Below are positions 1 to 8,353 of a stretch of DNA of 64,000 nucleotides, piece after piece. Positions within the stretch are counted from its first letter, which is position 1, and every line of letters begins with the position of its first letter. The notes below the pieces were generated by a model that saw nothing but the letters and a program-made list of their open reading frames with translations, was not told where the DNA came from and searched no databases. The DNA comes from an uncultured Desulfobacter sp. (lineage in GTDB: Bacteria; Desulfobacterota; Desulfobacteria; Desulfobacterales; Desulfobacteraceae), in the NCBI RefSeq assembly GCF_963666145.1, contig NZ_OY762614.1:3338501-3402500 (forward strand), in the 5' to 3' direction. Both the position numbers and the translations under genes were made by a program.

Positions 1-47
1 TAGGCGAAAAACTATAAAAAACCCCTTGGTTATGGTATATACAGCCC

Positions 48-1592
48 ATGACAAGAGACACTCTCAAAGATGCTGAAAGCCTGGATGAAGTCAAAGAAAT
101 CGCTCTGAATTTGTTTGATGAAAACATAATTCTTCAAGAGCAGATTAAATCCCTCCAGGACAGACTTTTTGGTCGTAAATCAGAAAAAACGCCCAAAGAT
201 GGCGAACAAATGTCTCTTTTTGATATGCCGGAACCCGATCTTTCGATTCTGAATGAAGATGATACCGTCACCATTACAGAGCCTTCCCGCAAAAAACGCG
301 GCCGCAAACCACTGCCCGCAGATCTTCCCCGTGTCGATGTTGTTCATAAACTCAGTGAGAATGACAGAAAATGCGATTGCGGCTGCTTGAAAGATAAAAT
401 CGGTGAAGAAGTCTCTGAGCAGCTTGATTACATCCCAGCCAAGGTTCGGGTGATTCGAAATATCCGGTATAAATACGCCTGTAAAAATTGCGAGGGGGTT
501 GAAGATGAAGGCCCCACCGTATCTATTGCCAGGATGCCGGATCAGATTATTCCCAAAAGTATTGCCACTCCGGGACTGCTTGCCCATATCCTGACCGCCA
601 AATTTGCAGATGCTTTGCCGTTTTATCGTCAAGAAAAGCAGTTTGCCAGAATCGGCATTGAGCTTGCCAGATCAACCATGTGTAAATGGGGCATGAAAGT
701 GGCAGATGCCTGTGAAATTATCATCGGCATGATGAAGGACGACATCCTGGCCAACCCCATGATTGGTATTGATGAAACTCCTCTCCAAGTTTTAAAGGGA
801 CCACGGAAATCCAAATCTTATATGTGGATTTTCAGGGGTGGACCACCAGACAAGCCGATTATCCTGTTCGAATATCACCCGACAAGGTCTGGGGATGTGG
901 TTTCAACATTTTTGAACGGTTATAAGGGCATCGTCCAGACGGACGGATATGCTGGGTATGATTTCCTGGATACCAAAAAAGATATTGTTCATGTTGGGTG
1001 CTGGGTTCATGCTCGTCGGAAGTTTAAAGAGGTAACAAAAGCGCTTGGCAACAAGGCAAATTCTTCCGGAAATGCCGGTTCGGCATTGTTGTATATCAGC
1101 AAGCTTTATAAAATTGAAAAAGAAGCACGGGAACAAGGGTTTTCTGCGGAACAATTGTACAATAAGAGACAATCCCAGGCGGTTCCAATTCTTACCGAGT
1201 TTAAGAAGTGGCTTGATGATAGAGTAAACAAGGTTCCTCCCAAAAGCCTGCTTGGCAAGGCGATCAATTATACCATCGGCCAATGGCCCCGATTGGTCCA
1301 ATACACAACTGAAGGGTTCATTCGACCGGACAACAATTTGGTTGAAAATGCCATCCGGCCTTTTGTCATCGGTCGTAAAAACTGGCTGTTTTCTGATACG
1401 GTTCAAGGTGCAAAGGCGAGTGCGGCAATTTACAGTTTGATAGAGACTGCAAAATCCAATGGACTGGAACCGTACTGGTATCTCAAGTACCTGTTTCAGC
1501 ATCTGCCTGAGGCAATGACAAATGATGATTTTCAAGCGTTGCTCCCCTATAATGTGAAAAAAGAAAAAATTTCTGAATCTGTCCCGTGTTGA
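48..1592 (+). CDS. tnpC: IS66-family transposase (TnpC)
   Basis: DDE transposase that cuts and joins the ends of its IS66 element. The 514-residue length matches the family. An N-terminal helical region contains LFGRKSEK (about residues 40-47), the usual IS66 leader motif. It is followed by a Cys-rich zinc-binding segment (CDCGC and CKNC, about residues 108-148) and then the catalytic core. The acidic triad is visible as D242 (IDETPLQ), D299 (QTDGYAGYD) and E433 (LVENAIRPF). The C-terminal LPYNVKK segment matches the IS66 C-terminal domain. The frame is intact, so the element may be active if its left end and partner genes survive. The ATG overlaps a TGA in another frame, suggesting translational coupling to an upstream IS gene, but that gene is not identifiable in the 47 bases available. 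Confidence 0.93.
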   Translation: MTRDTLKDAESLDEVKEIALNLFDENIILQEQIKSLQDRLFGRKSEKTPKDGEQMSLFDMPEPDLSILNEDDTVTITEPSRKKRGRKPLPADLPRVDVVHKLSENDRKCDCGCLKDKIGEEVSEQLDYIPAKVRVIRNIRYKYACKNCEGVEDEGPTVSIARMPDQIIPKSIATPGLLAHILTAKFADALPFYRQEKQFARIGIELARSTMCKWGMKVADACEIIIGMMKDDILANPMIGIDETPLQVLKGPRKSKSYMWIFRGGPPDKPIILFEYHPTRSGDVVSTFLNGYKGIVQTDGYAGYDFLDTKKDIVHVGCWVHARRKFKEVTKALGNKANSSGNAGSALLYISKLYKIEKEAREQGFSAEQLYNKRQSQAVPILTEFKKWLDDRVNKVPPKSLLGKAINYTIGQWPRLVQYTTEGFIRPDNNLVENAIRPFVIGRKNWLFSDTVQGAKASAAIYSLIETAKSNGLEPYWYLKYLFQHLPEAMTNDDFQALLPYNVKKEKISESVPC

Positions 1593-1614
1593 GTGGGGTT
1601 AAAACACCGCTTAC
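1593..1614. repeat. IS66 right terminal inverted repeat
   Basis: This 22-base end reads inward from 1614 as GTAAGCGGTGTTTTAACC and so on, matching the GTAAGCG consensus of IS66 ends. It starts one base after the transposase stop codon. Confidence 0.8.
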
Positions 1615-2006
1615 ATTGAGCGACGGCTATGTCTATTTAACCGGGCTGCCAAGATTTTGAATACAGTGATCAATTCCATAAGAATGAATCAGGACTTTTG
1701 AGCTTACGCCAGCGATCCTTACAAATGGTAGGGCTCGCTTTCCGGACAAAACATGTTCCCCAAGATGTTGTGCTTTGATTTTTTTCCGCTGACCACAAAT
1801 CTTGCGGTCAAACGTCGGATTAAAAAATTTGATTTTACCAGACAAAAAATATTCTCAATAGAGCAGACTACCTCCAAAGCAAGGTCCATTTTCCGGTTGG
1901 AAGCCCCCCCCAGACTTTCCCTGTAATTCAGGTGTGTTGAAAAACATTATAAATCTGATTGTTCCATTGATGACTCTATATTCAGGAAACTGATTGTTAG
2001 AATCAA
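1615..2006. other. Gene-poor stretch after the IS66 end
   Basis: I see no convincing gene here. A 70-codon minus-strand open frame at 1633-1845 has no recognisable motif and no clear ribosome site. The stretch at 1857-1925 is one of four related degenerate repeats in the first 7.1 kb, described separately. Confidence 0.5.
1857..1925 (-). repeat. Degenerate dispersed repeat, copy A
   Basis: Shares AGACTACCTC and GTCCATTTT with copy D (7026-7077) and CCAGACTTTCCCTG with copy B (2678-2760). On the minus strand it reads YRESLGGASN, then RKMDLALEVVCSI, similar to peptides read from copies B and D. It is probably a decayed coding fragment rather than a functional site. Confidence 0.5.
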
Positions 2007-2279
2007 TTAAGCGTTTGAGGGGTTTTCAGCAATTCCGTTTTTCCATAATTCATATTCACTAATATCAATCATATCATTCCAATATACAGCATATCCTCCT
2101 GGCTCCACTTTAACGTTTCTGAAAAATGCCTGATTTTTAAGAGGTGAAAACATTTCATTAGTTAACAGCCTGCTGATATTGTATTTTTTTACCTCTCCGT
2201 TAACAAATGTAATAACGAGAGTATTTTGATCTGCCACGACTGCCGTTTTTATTTTAGGTACAATCATTTTTAAAATCAC
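2007..2279 (-). CDS. DUF2442-domain protein
   Basis: Small 90-residue protein of the DUF2442 family. The hallmark features are an N-terminal beta-rich segment (VVADQNTLVITFVNGEVKKY), a central PLKNQAFFRNVKV segment, and the near C-terminal DISEYELWKNG, all typical of the family. Its start overlaps the stop of the upstream DUF4160 gene by 4 bases, so the two are translationally coupled. Pairs of these families occur widely in accessory DNA and are often listed as possible toxin-antitoxin modules, but the biochemical role is not established. An internal ATG at codon 5 is an alternative start. Confidence 0.85.
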   Translation of the reverse strand: MILKMIVPKIKTAVVADQNTLVITFVNGEVKKYNISRLLTNEMFSPLKNQAFFRNVKVEPGGYAVYWNDMIDISEYELWKNGIAENPSNA

Positions 2280-2524
2280 TCCAAAGGTGGTAATTTTTTA
2301 AATTCTTGAGTTTCCCAGATTGTCTTTAATTCAGCCTGATATTTCTCAGCCCATTCCAAAACTAATTTCCTGGCCCTTGGCGGAAGATCCCCTTCAATCA
2401 CGTTTAAAGAGTTGATATCGAAAAGTGCAAGGTATTCACCATACACAGCATGAAAGTGTGGTGGTGGATGGTCCCCAAAAAAGAGTTTGATAATGATCCC
2501 GTAAAACCTCGTAATTTCCGGCAT
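2276..2524 (-). CDS. DUF4160-domain protein
   Basis: An 82-residue DUF4160 protein. The family signature is clear: MPEITRFYGIIIKLFFGDH followed by PPPHFHAVYGEY, then a short helical tail with ARKLVLEWAEKYQAEL. It is first in a two-gene operon with the DUF2442 gene and overlaps it by 4 bases. A ribosome site (AGGA, 7 bases before ATG) supports the start. Such pairs travel as compact accessory modules; toxin-antitoxin behaviour is suggested for them but not shown by this sequence. Confidence 0.88.
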   Translation of the reverse strand: MPEITRFYGIIIKLFFGDHPPPHFHAVYGEYLALFDINSLNVIEGDLPPRARKLVLEWAEKYQAELKTIWETQEFKKLPPLE

Positions 2525-2870
2525 TGCAACGTCCTGTCTTTATGTTAACCGTTTTCGGTAATGATACCGCAAAAAAATCTCTTTTTTAGTATACCTCATG
2601 ATTTTAATTTTTCACAGGCGTTCTTTTGGTCGTTTTTTGCATTATATATGTTGGTAAGATCAAACTGAGTGAGTTTTTGGAAGGTGAGGACTACACTGGC
2701 GACGAGGCGCAAGTTTTCGATGGCGGCATGCTCCAGACTTTCCCTGATACTCCAGATCTTTTCAGGGACGGGATTCAACCACAATATGTTTTTGACCGGT
2801 ACTTTGAAACAAAGAAGAAGAAGCTGCCGCGCTGTAGAAGTGCGTACAGTAAATGCCCCTGATAGAGCTG
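2525..2870. other. Gene-free stretch holding repeat copy B
   Basis: No convincing gene. Open frames on both strands here lack ribosome sites and known motifs. The segment 2678-2760 is repeat copy B. The remainder is promoter space for the DUF4160 operon and the downstream side of the MFS gene. Confidence 0.5.
2678..2760 (-). repeat. Degenerate dispersed repeat, copy B
   Basis: Begins with GGAAGGTGAGGACTACA, identical over 17 bases to copy C at 5580-5596. Minus-strand reading gives IRESLEHAAIENLRLVASVV and then LTFQKL, resembling peptides from the other copies. It looks like a remnant of a repeated gene. Confidence 0.55.
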
Positions 2871-4061
2871 CTATCGGGGGCCTCGTTCAGAGGCAAGACT
2901 CCGAACAAAGAGCCATGCAGCCGGTGGCAGCACCAGCGCAAAGGCCCCGCAGAGAAACAAAAATGTCAGCTGCACGCCTACCAGGTCTGCAAGCTTTCCA
3001 ACAAACGGCCCTGTGCAGACAAAGCCAAGGCGAAACAGCAGGGACTGCAAGGAGAGAATCCCGGCCCTGTTGCTTGAAGGGATCTCTCTCTGGGCATAAT
3101 TGAGCATCATGGGGCCACGCAGCCCCCGCATACAGGTGAGCAGGTAGTAGTACAAAAATCCCCAGACTCCACCTATCAACCCAAGACCGAGATACCCCCC
3201 CAGACTCAGCAACACAAAGAGCAGAACAATAGATTTGTCACCAAGCCGCAAATGGGTTCGGTAACTGGCAAGTGCTGTTAGTGCGACACTCAAATTGGCA
3301 ACAGCCCAGATCGGCCCAAACCATGTAACGGCCACGCCACCATCCTGCATATAGGGTTGGACAAGCCAGACGGGATAAAACGAGGCCAGGCCAAGGATAA
3401 CATTTAAGATAAGCGTGTATCGCAAGCGGCGGTTTTCCACCAGAGCGTACCGGGTCGACTGCAGTGCCTCAACGATATGACTTTTCGGCACAGACGTTTG
3501 CCGATCCGGCTCAATGAGCGTCCTTGTCAAGAGCAATGCAAGAATCCAGACAGCTATTTGGATAAAGAATGGAAGCAGGGGGGCTGTTGTATACAGCAGC
3601 CCTGAAAAACTGGCGCCACAGGCTTCGCCGATCTGGGCAAAGCCGTTCATCCGTCCTTCATGCCTGGCATAATGCACTTCCTCGCTAGTTCCTTTTAAGG
3701 TTTCGAAGAGCAGCGCACTGTCCGAGCCACTGATAAACGCAAATGAGATCCCCAAAAGAATTTCAGCGGCGAGAACAGAGAGAAAAGAGTCAGCGATGGT
3801 ATAAAGACCCCAGCCGCAAATCCCAAGAGCCGAGGCCAGGCTAAGCGCCATCCTGTAACCCATCCGATCACTGAGGTAGCCGGAAGGGTACTCCATGACA
3901 ACCATCGCCACGGAATATATGGACTGTACCAGTAAAATTTGGGCAATGCTCAAACCGATCTGATCTTTCCAGAACAGTGTGATAATTGCCATGGGGAAAA
4001 GACTCATCTTCAGAAACGAAAAGAGATACAGTCTTTTTATATTTAGCGAATAATGAGCCAT
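2871..4061 (-). CDS. MFS transporter
   Basis: A 396-residue polytopic inner-membrane protein of the major facilitator superfamily with about 12 hydrophobic segments. The loop after the second helix, SGYLSDRMGYRMAL, is a variant of the MFS motif A (G-x-x-x-D-R-x-G-x-R), which is the main basis for the call. A hydrophilic loop near residues 185-205 separates the two six-helix halves. The substrate cannot be read from the sequence. Neighbours give no clue, since it sits alone between repeat DNA and ychF. The start ATG lacks a strong ribosome site, so initiation a few codons away is possible. Confidence 0.85.
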   Translation of the reverse strand: MAHYSLNIKRLYLFSFLKMSLFPMAIITLFWKDQIGLSIAQILLVQSIYSVAMVVMEYPSGYLSDRMGYRMALSLASALGICGWGLYTIADSFLSVLAAEILLGISFAFISGSDSALLFETLKGTSEEVHYARHEGRMNGFAQIGEACGASFSGLLYTTAPLLPFFIQIAVWILALLLTRTLIEPDRQTSVPKSHIVEALQSTRYALVENRRLRYTLILNVILGLASFYPVWLVQPYMQDGGVAVTWFGPIWAVANLSVALTALASYRTHLRLGDKSIVLLFVLLSLGGYLGLGLIGGVWGFLYYYLLTCMRGLRGPMMLNYAQREIPSSNRAGILSLQSLLFRLGFVCTGPFVGKLADLVGVQLTFLFLCGAFALVLPPAAWLFVRSLASERGPR

Positions 4062-4094
4062 CAGGCATGATATCTATTATTTTTTACGGCGTTA

Positions 4095-5204
4095 TCAAAC
4101 ATTAAATCTAAAATTAAGCACATCACCGTCCCGCACTTGATATTCTTTACCTTCAAGACGAATCTTACCGGCTTCTTTTAATTTCAGCTCGGATTTATAT
4201 TCAAAAAGATCGGTACAATGATATGACTCTGCCCTGATAAATCCCCGTTCAAAATCGGTATGGATGATTCCGGCAGCCTGGGGCGCCTTGCAACCTTTAG
4301 GAAAAGTCCAGGCCCGGACTTCTTTTTCACCGGCTGTAAAGTAAGTGTTTAATCCGAGCATCTCATACCCTGTGCGGATAAGCTGATCAAGCCCGGATTC
4401 CTCGAGCCCGGCAGCTTCGAGAAATTCTTCTTTTTCTTCTTGGGAGTCAAGATCTGCAATCTCGGATTCTAATTTCCCGGATATGACAACCACCTTAGAA
4501 TCATCTTTCCGGGCAAGTGCCTTTACCTTTTTAACATATTCATTGTCGGAATCCAGCCCATCTTCATTTACATTGCAGCAATAAAGCTGTTGTTTCATGG
4601 TAATGAGATGAAGATCGGAAATCAGCTCTTTTTGAGTTTTATCAAGTTCAACACTTCGGGCGGGCCGGCCCTCTTCAAGGGCGTTTGATATCTGCTTTAA
4701 AATCGGCTCAGCAGCCTTTGCTTTTTCCGATATTTTCTTATCGTGGGACTTCATCTGCTTGACAAGATTATCCTGCCTTTTTTGAACCGTCTCAAGGTCA
4801 GCTAACGCAAGTTCAATTCCAATGGTTTCTATATCACTTGCAGGATCCACAACTCCGTTCACATGAACAATATCATCGTCATCAAAACAACGAACCACAT
4901 GGATGATTGCACCCACCTGTCTGATATGACCTAAAAACTTATTTCCCAGCCCTTCTCCTTTGGAAGCGCCTTTGACCAAACCTGCGATATCAACAAACTC
5001 AACAACCGCGGGTATCAGTTTTTTGGGCGTAATAAATTCAGAGATCATCCCAAGGCGTTTATCCGGAACCGCCACAATGCCCACGTTGGGTTCAATTGTG
5101 CAAAACGGGTAGTTTGCGCTTTCTGCAGGTGCAGATGTAAGCGCTGAGAATATAGTTGATTTCCCCACATTGGGGAGCCCAACGATACCACAGTTTAATT
5201 GCAT
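4095..5204 (-). CDS. ychF: Ribosome-binding ATPase YchF (Obg-like)
   Basis: A 369-residue P-loop protein of the Obg/YchF family, which binds ribosomes and hydrolyses ATP rather than GTP. The P-loop GLPNVGKST is at residues 9-17. The switch II DIAGLVKGASKGEGLGNKFL is complete, and NVNE replaces the GTPase NKxD motif, the hallmark of ATP preference in YchF. A helical coiled-coil arm and a C-terminal TGS domain (AWTFPKG through DGDVLNFRFNV) complete the family architecture. I chose the ATG at 5204 over an in-frame start 15 codons upstream because GAAGGA lies 7 bases before it and the product then starts at the conserved MQLNCGIVG. Confidence 0.97.
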   Translation of the reverse strand: MQLNCGIVGLPNVGKSTIFSALTSAPAESANYPFCTIEPNVGIVAVPDKRLGMISEFITPKKLIPAVVEFVDIAGLVKGASKGEGLGNKFLGHIRQVGAIIHVVRCFDDDDIVHVNGVVDPASDIETIGIELALADLETVQKRQDNLVKQMKSHDKKISEKAKAAEPILKQISNALEEGRPARSVELDKTQKELISDLHLITMKQQLYCCNVNEDGLDSDNEYVKKVKALARKDDSKVVVISGKLESEIADLDSQEEKEEFLEAAGLEESGLDQLIRTGYEMLGLNTYFTAGEKEVRAWTFPKGCKAPQAAGIIHTDFERGFIRAESYHCTDLFEYKSELKLKEAGKIRLEGKEYQVRDGDVLNFRFNV

Positions 5205-5726
5205 TATATTATCCTTCTTCCATAAAAATATAAAACCGGCCATTACCATTTGCCGGGATTGAATTATTTGTTATCGAAAAAAGGGGTTATACTATAATAT
5301 ACGAAAATTTCAACACATATTGAATTGACCTGGTCAAGTAGAAGTGGACATTTTTGTTCCGCAGCCTTATTGAACAGCCACAGAATTTCGAAATCTTTAA
5401 GGCTCACATAGCCCCGATAAGAATGTTGTCTGTTGATATTGAGTGTATACACCGTATACCGTGTAGATTTGTTGCAATTGACCACATAGAGACTAAGCGC
5501 GAATAATATTTTTCAGGATATCTCCACCTGGGCGTCGGGCAGGAGTAACAGAAGAAAGACTCAGGAATTTAAACCTGTCGGAAGGTGAGGACTACATCCA
5601 AGGGCACCTCGATTTTCGGAACGGATGCCCACTCTGGGCTATCCCTGTCTCTCCGGATCTCAAATTTTGCGAGGCTCATTTTTAAACCTCAACAAGTTCG
5701 CTTTGCACCTCAAACGGGCCCAGGAC
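5205..5726. other. Gene-free stretch with repeat copy C and possible IS debris
   Basis: No supported gene in about 520 bases. A 73-codon minus-strand frame at 5264-5485 has no motif I recognise. The text AGTAGAAGTGGACATTTTTG near 5338 resembles ends seen in some IS elements, but no transposase remains. Repeat copy C lies at 5580-5665. Confidence 0.45.
5580..5665 (-). repeat. Degenerate dispersed repeat, copy C
   Basis: Shares GGAAGGTGAGGACTACA exactly with copy B and keeps a similar spacing to TCCCTG and CTCCGGATCT. On the minus strand it reads SPEWASVPKIEVPLDVVLTF, matching copy B in VVLTF and the preceding spacing. Confidence 0.5.
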
Positions 5727-6287
5727 CTACCCAGCCTTGCGGTCCCGCATGATCCGGTACACGGTATCTCTGGATATGCCGAACTTTTTGGCAACAGCTG
5801 TTTTTTCTTGGCCGGATTCGACCAGGGCGACCACTTTTCTTTCCTGGGTAGCATCCAGCTTGGGTCTACGGCCAAATTTCACGCCCTTTGCCAGAGCTTT
5901 TTTGATTCCTTCGGCCTGCCGTTCTCGGATCAGGGAACGCTCAAACTCTGCCACGGCTTCCATCATTTTCATGAGTAACTTGCTCATGGGGGAATCCTCC
6001 CCGGTAAACTCCAGGCCCTCCTTGTGGAATTTGACCTTGATCCCCTGGCCGGTTAGGCCCTCAACTGCATTTTGTAAGTTCGCAAGGTTCTGAGCCAGCC
6101 GGTCCATGGAATGGACGTGCAGCCTGTCACCACCCCTCAAGTATTCCAAGCAGGTTTTAAAGGCCGGCCGGTTAGTCTCCCTGCCGGATGCATTGTCCAC
6201 AAAAGTTTTGTCCAAGGGGATGCCGTCAAGCTGCAGGTCTGTATTTTGATCTATAGATGAAACCCGTATATATCCTACTTCTGCCAT
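5727..6287 (-). CDS. Serine recombinase (resolvase/invertase family)
   Basis: A 186-residue small serine recombinase. The N-terminal catalytic domain starts MAEVGYIRVSSIDQN, with the nucleophile at Ser10 in the RVS motif. Further family signatures are the central DRLAQN and the segment AEFERSLIRERQAEGIKKA, which forms the long dimer helix. The C-terminal 45 residues form a Hin-like helix-turn-helix (KTAVAKKFGISRDTVYRIMR). Such enzymes resolve or invert DNA between short sites; no paired site is recognisable nearby. Its start overlaps the end of the upstream Uma2 gene by 13 bases, so it is read from the same transcript. It may be a remnant of a mobile element. Confidence 0.93.
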   Translation of the reverse strand: MAEVGYIRVSSIDQNTDLQLDGIPLDKTFVDNASGRETNRPAFKTCLEYLRGGDRLHVHSMDRLAQNLANLQNAVEGLTGQGIKVKFHKEGLEFTGEDSPMSKLLMKMMEAVAEFERSLIRERQAEGIKKALAKGVKFGRRPKLDATQERKVVALVESGQEKTAVAKKFGISRDTVYRIMRDRKAG

Positions 6288-6859
6288 CCTTCCCCCATGT
6301 TTAGATAGATTTCGGACAATGGCAGTTCACAACCCACGGATTCGATCTTTAAAACCTGTTCTACCCCTTCATATGAATCATACGTCCACTGACCACTCTG
6401 CTGACGAACATACTGCCCGATCCAATATTTTTTCTGGGAAACAAGGATGTATTCTTTCACCGTGGGGATTCTCCGATAAAGTTCAAATTTATCACCACGA
6501 TCATAGGCTTCTGTTGAATCAGAAAGAATTTCGATGATGACAACCGGGTTTGTCAGGGTATCAAATTTGTTATCCTCAAATTCAGCATCCCCGCAATACA
6601 GAACAATATCGGGATAGGAATATTTCTCCGCCCCTGTCTTTACCCGCATATCATTTGAAAACAAATCACAGGACTTACCTTTGAGTCGAGTTCTTAATTC
6701 TCCGGCAATATTCACATTAATCCGGTTGTGGTGCCTGCTGGCCCCAACCATAGCGAAGACTTCACCATCGTAAAATTCATGCTTAATATCCAGAGAAGTC
6801 CTTTCCATCTCAAGATATTCTGCCAGTGTCATTTTCCCTTGGGGGTGTTGTGCCGGCAT
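6275..6859 (-). CDS. Uma2-family (DUF820) putative endonuclease
   Basis: A 194-residue protein of the Uma2/DUF820 family, which has a PD-(D/E)XK nuclease fold. Visible signatures are MTLAEYLEMER near the N terminus, HEFYDGEVFAMVGASRHHNRI, a DMRV segment, and the catalytic-type YSYPDIVLYCG followed by VVIIEILSDSTEAYDRGDKF, which carries the E-I-L and later K. The family is abundant in cyanobacteria and scattered elsewhere; its target is unknown. I place the start at 6859 because GGAG lies 8 bases upstream and the product then begins MPAQHPQGKMTL. It overlaps the recombinase downstream by 13 bases. Confidence 0.88.
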   Translation of the reverse strand: MPAQHPQGKMTLAEYLEMERTSLDIKHEFYDGEVFAMVGASRHHNRINVNIAGELRTRLKGKSCDLFSNDMRVKTGAEKYSYPDIVLYCGDAEFEDNKFDTLTNPVVIIEILSDSTEAYDRGDKFELYRRIPTVKEYILVSQKKYWIGQYVRQQSGQWTYDSYEGVEQVLKIESVGCELPLSEIYLNMGEGWQK

Positions 6860-7187
6860 TTTCGTTTCTCCGTGTCGATTAAATTCTAAAACTTTATACC
6901 GCACTGTGTCTGAAAAGTCAAAAACAGCTTTAACCAACACTTGTTTTTAAAGGATTTCAATTTTTCGGCACTGGGCTTCAACCATTCAAGCCCCTCTCTC
7001 TTCGCGGCTAAACATAACATAGATAGAACAGACTACCTCAAAAACAGCGTCCATTTTGGGGTTGAAGGGGAGGACTACATGTCGGTCCGTCTATGTTTTT
7101 CATCTGAACTATTCCAAATTATGTTTCTGAAGAAACTCTTTTCCTGCTATCAACTGGCCAATAAAATCCGCCAGGCCCTTGCCCCGG
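6860..7187. other. Gene-free stretch with repeat copy D
   Basis: No supported gene in about 330 bases; an 86-codon plus-strand frame at 6941-7201 has no motif and runs into the opposing yaeQ gene. Repeat copy D occupies about 7026-7077. The rest may hold the promoter for the Uma2-recombinase pair. Confidence 0.45.
7026..7077 (-). repeat. Degenerate dispersed repeat, copy D
   Basis: Joins the left motif of copy A (CAGACTACCTC then GTCCATTTT) to the right motif of copies B and C (GAAGG-GAGGACTACAT), so it bridges the family. On the minus strand it reads HVVLPFNPKMDAVFEVVCSI, matching copy A in the KMD and EVVCSI parts. Confidence 0.5.
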
Positions 7188-7724
7188 CTAATTTGCCTTA
7201 AGGGGTTTCCAGGAAATTTCGCACTCCCCGGTAGCCGCGGAAACATAAATAACACCGTCTGAAACCGTAACGGAAAGGTCCATTGTCCTGCCGGCCAATC
7301 CAGCCAGTTTCTGTATGCCTTTCCATTGGAGCTGAAAGACTTCCGCACTTAACCCCTGGAACTTTTTCCCCTCCTTCTCCCACCAGCTGTCTGACTTGAG
7401 GTTAAAGGAATATACCCGAACCGCGGAAGAGAGCCGTCCGGCCTTTTTGATCCGGTCAAAGGAAGGTTCTCCCACCTCAACCCAGAGGGCAATCCTGCCA
7501 TCCAGGGTTTTCTCCCAGATATCCGGCTCCTCCACAGTGGAAAGTCCCCGGGTCATGGTCAGGGCTTCAGTGGCATTCATGCAGAATGCGATTACTCTTG
7601 CCATCATGCGTTCAACAGATTCAGAAGGGTGCTGGGCAAGGGTGAGGTTCAGGGTCTCGTAAACATTTCGGTCCACATCGGCCAAGGTGATATTTGCTTT
7701 AAAAATGGTGGGTTTAAGGGCCAC
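7188..7724 (-). CDS. yaeQ: YaeQ family protein
   Basis: A 178-residue YaeQ protein, recognised from MALKPTIFKANITLADVDRN, then LTLAQHPSESVERMMARVIAF, and EPDIWEKTLDGRIALWVEVGEP, all strongly conserved in the family. YaeQ has a fold related to PD-(D/E)XK nucleases and was first described as a suppressor of RfaH loss in haemolysin expression, but its molecular role is unsettled. It stands alone on the minus strand. The length matches the family and the start ATG begins at the conserved N terminus. Confidence 0.93.
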   Translation of the reverse strand: MALKPTIFKANITLADVDRNVYETLNLTLAQHPSESVERMMARVIAFCMNATEALTMTRGLSTVEEPDIWEKTLDGRIALWVEVGEPSFDRIKKAGRLSSAVRVYSFNLKSDSWWEKEGKKFQGLSAEVFQLQWKGIQKLAGLAGRTMDLSVTVSDGVIYVSAATGECEISWKPLKAN

Positions 7725-8133
7725 TTGATTATCCTATGGGTTAAAATCTTGTCAATAAAATGTAAATTCTGTTTAGGGCTCCCTTAACCGAATCCATATT
7801 CCCCTGTCAAGCGAAGCTTTGTCGCCATTCTCACCTGACCCCGGTTAAAATGTCCTTAATAATATTTGAGTAAATCCTATTGAGATACGTTCCACTATTT
7901 TGTTATAGTTCATGGGCTATTCGATACAGCAGATGGATCCACCTTCGTCATGCGGAACAATTTACCCGCGGTGCACAAGGAATCAGAACAGGACGGCATG
8001 AAATCCCGGGCATAACCAAGCTTCCTGTTTTTGGCAAGACTCACGTGATTTCTAAAGCCATGTCGATGGATTTTGCAGCCATCAGGTGAGCTTTAAATCA
8101 TCGTGTGGACAGTATTCCCAAGGTGGTGGAAAC
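7725..8133. other. Gene-free stretch
   Basis: About 410 bases between divergent genes without a convincing coding frame. A 69-codon plus-strand frame at 7880-8089 shows no motif or ribosome site. It presumably contains the promoters for yaeQ and for the downstream genes, but I see no clear -35/-10 pair. Confidence 0.4.
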
Positions 8134-8301
8134 ATGGATATTCTGGGAAACAGGGATGCCATTGAAAAGCAATATTATTATAGAGCGAAAGATGAAATGG
8201 ATGCCGTCGCCATTGAAAAACTTTTAGGGGCATCGTTAAAAGGCCGGTTTGTGAATTATCTTTCAAAGAAAAACTGGAAACGAACTGATAACAGTTGGTA
8301 A
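8134..8301 (+). CDS. Small hypothetical protein
   Basis: A possible 55-residue protein starting MDILGNRDAIEKQYYYRAKD and rich in Lys and Asp. GGTGG sits 5 bases before the ATG. I recognise no family. It ends 52 bases before the large envelope gene and runs in the same direction, so it might be co-transcribed. The evidence is limited to the ribosome site and protein-like composition, so it could be a chance frame. Confidence 0.4.
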   Translation: MDILGNRDAIEKQYYYRAKDEMDAVAIEKLLGASLKGRFVNYLSKKNWKRTDNSW

Positions 8302-8353
8302 GGTATATTTCAAACCTAAAATTTGTCAGATTCTTTTCACAAAGGACAATGTC

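Larger units (their letters stand above)
1..1614 (+). mobile_element. IS66-family insertion sequence, right part
   Basis: This is the downstream part of an IS66-type element; its left end and accessory genes lie before the window. The right end is recognisable at 1593-1614, where the strand ends in CACCGCTTAC, the complement of the GTAAGCG start typical of IS66 terminal repeats. The transposase gene ends just before this repeat, as is normal for the family. IS66 elements make 8-bp target duplications, so 1615-1622 (ATTGAGCG) is the expected copy, which cannot be checked without the left end. Confidence 0.85.

Noticed and set aside
1633..1845. A 70-codon minus-strand frame after the IS66 end
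   Set aside because: No known motif and no clear ribosome site.
5264..5485. A 73-codon minus-strand frame beside repeat copy C
   Set aside because: No motif or ribosome site; it lies in decayed DNA with possible IS-end text.
7880..8089. A 69-codon plus-strand frame upstream of the small protein
   Set aside because: Composition is not protein-like, and no ribosome site is seen.
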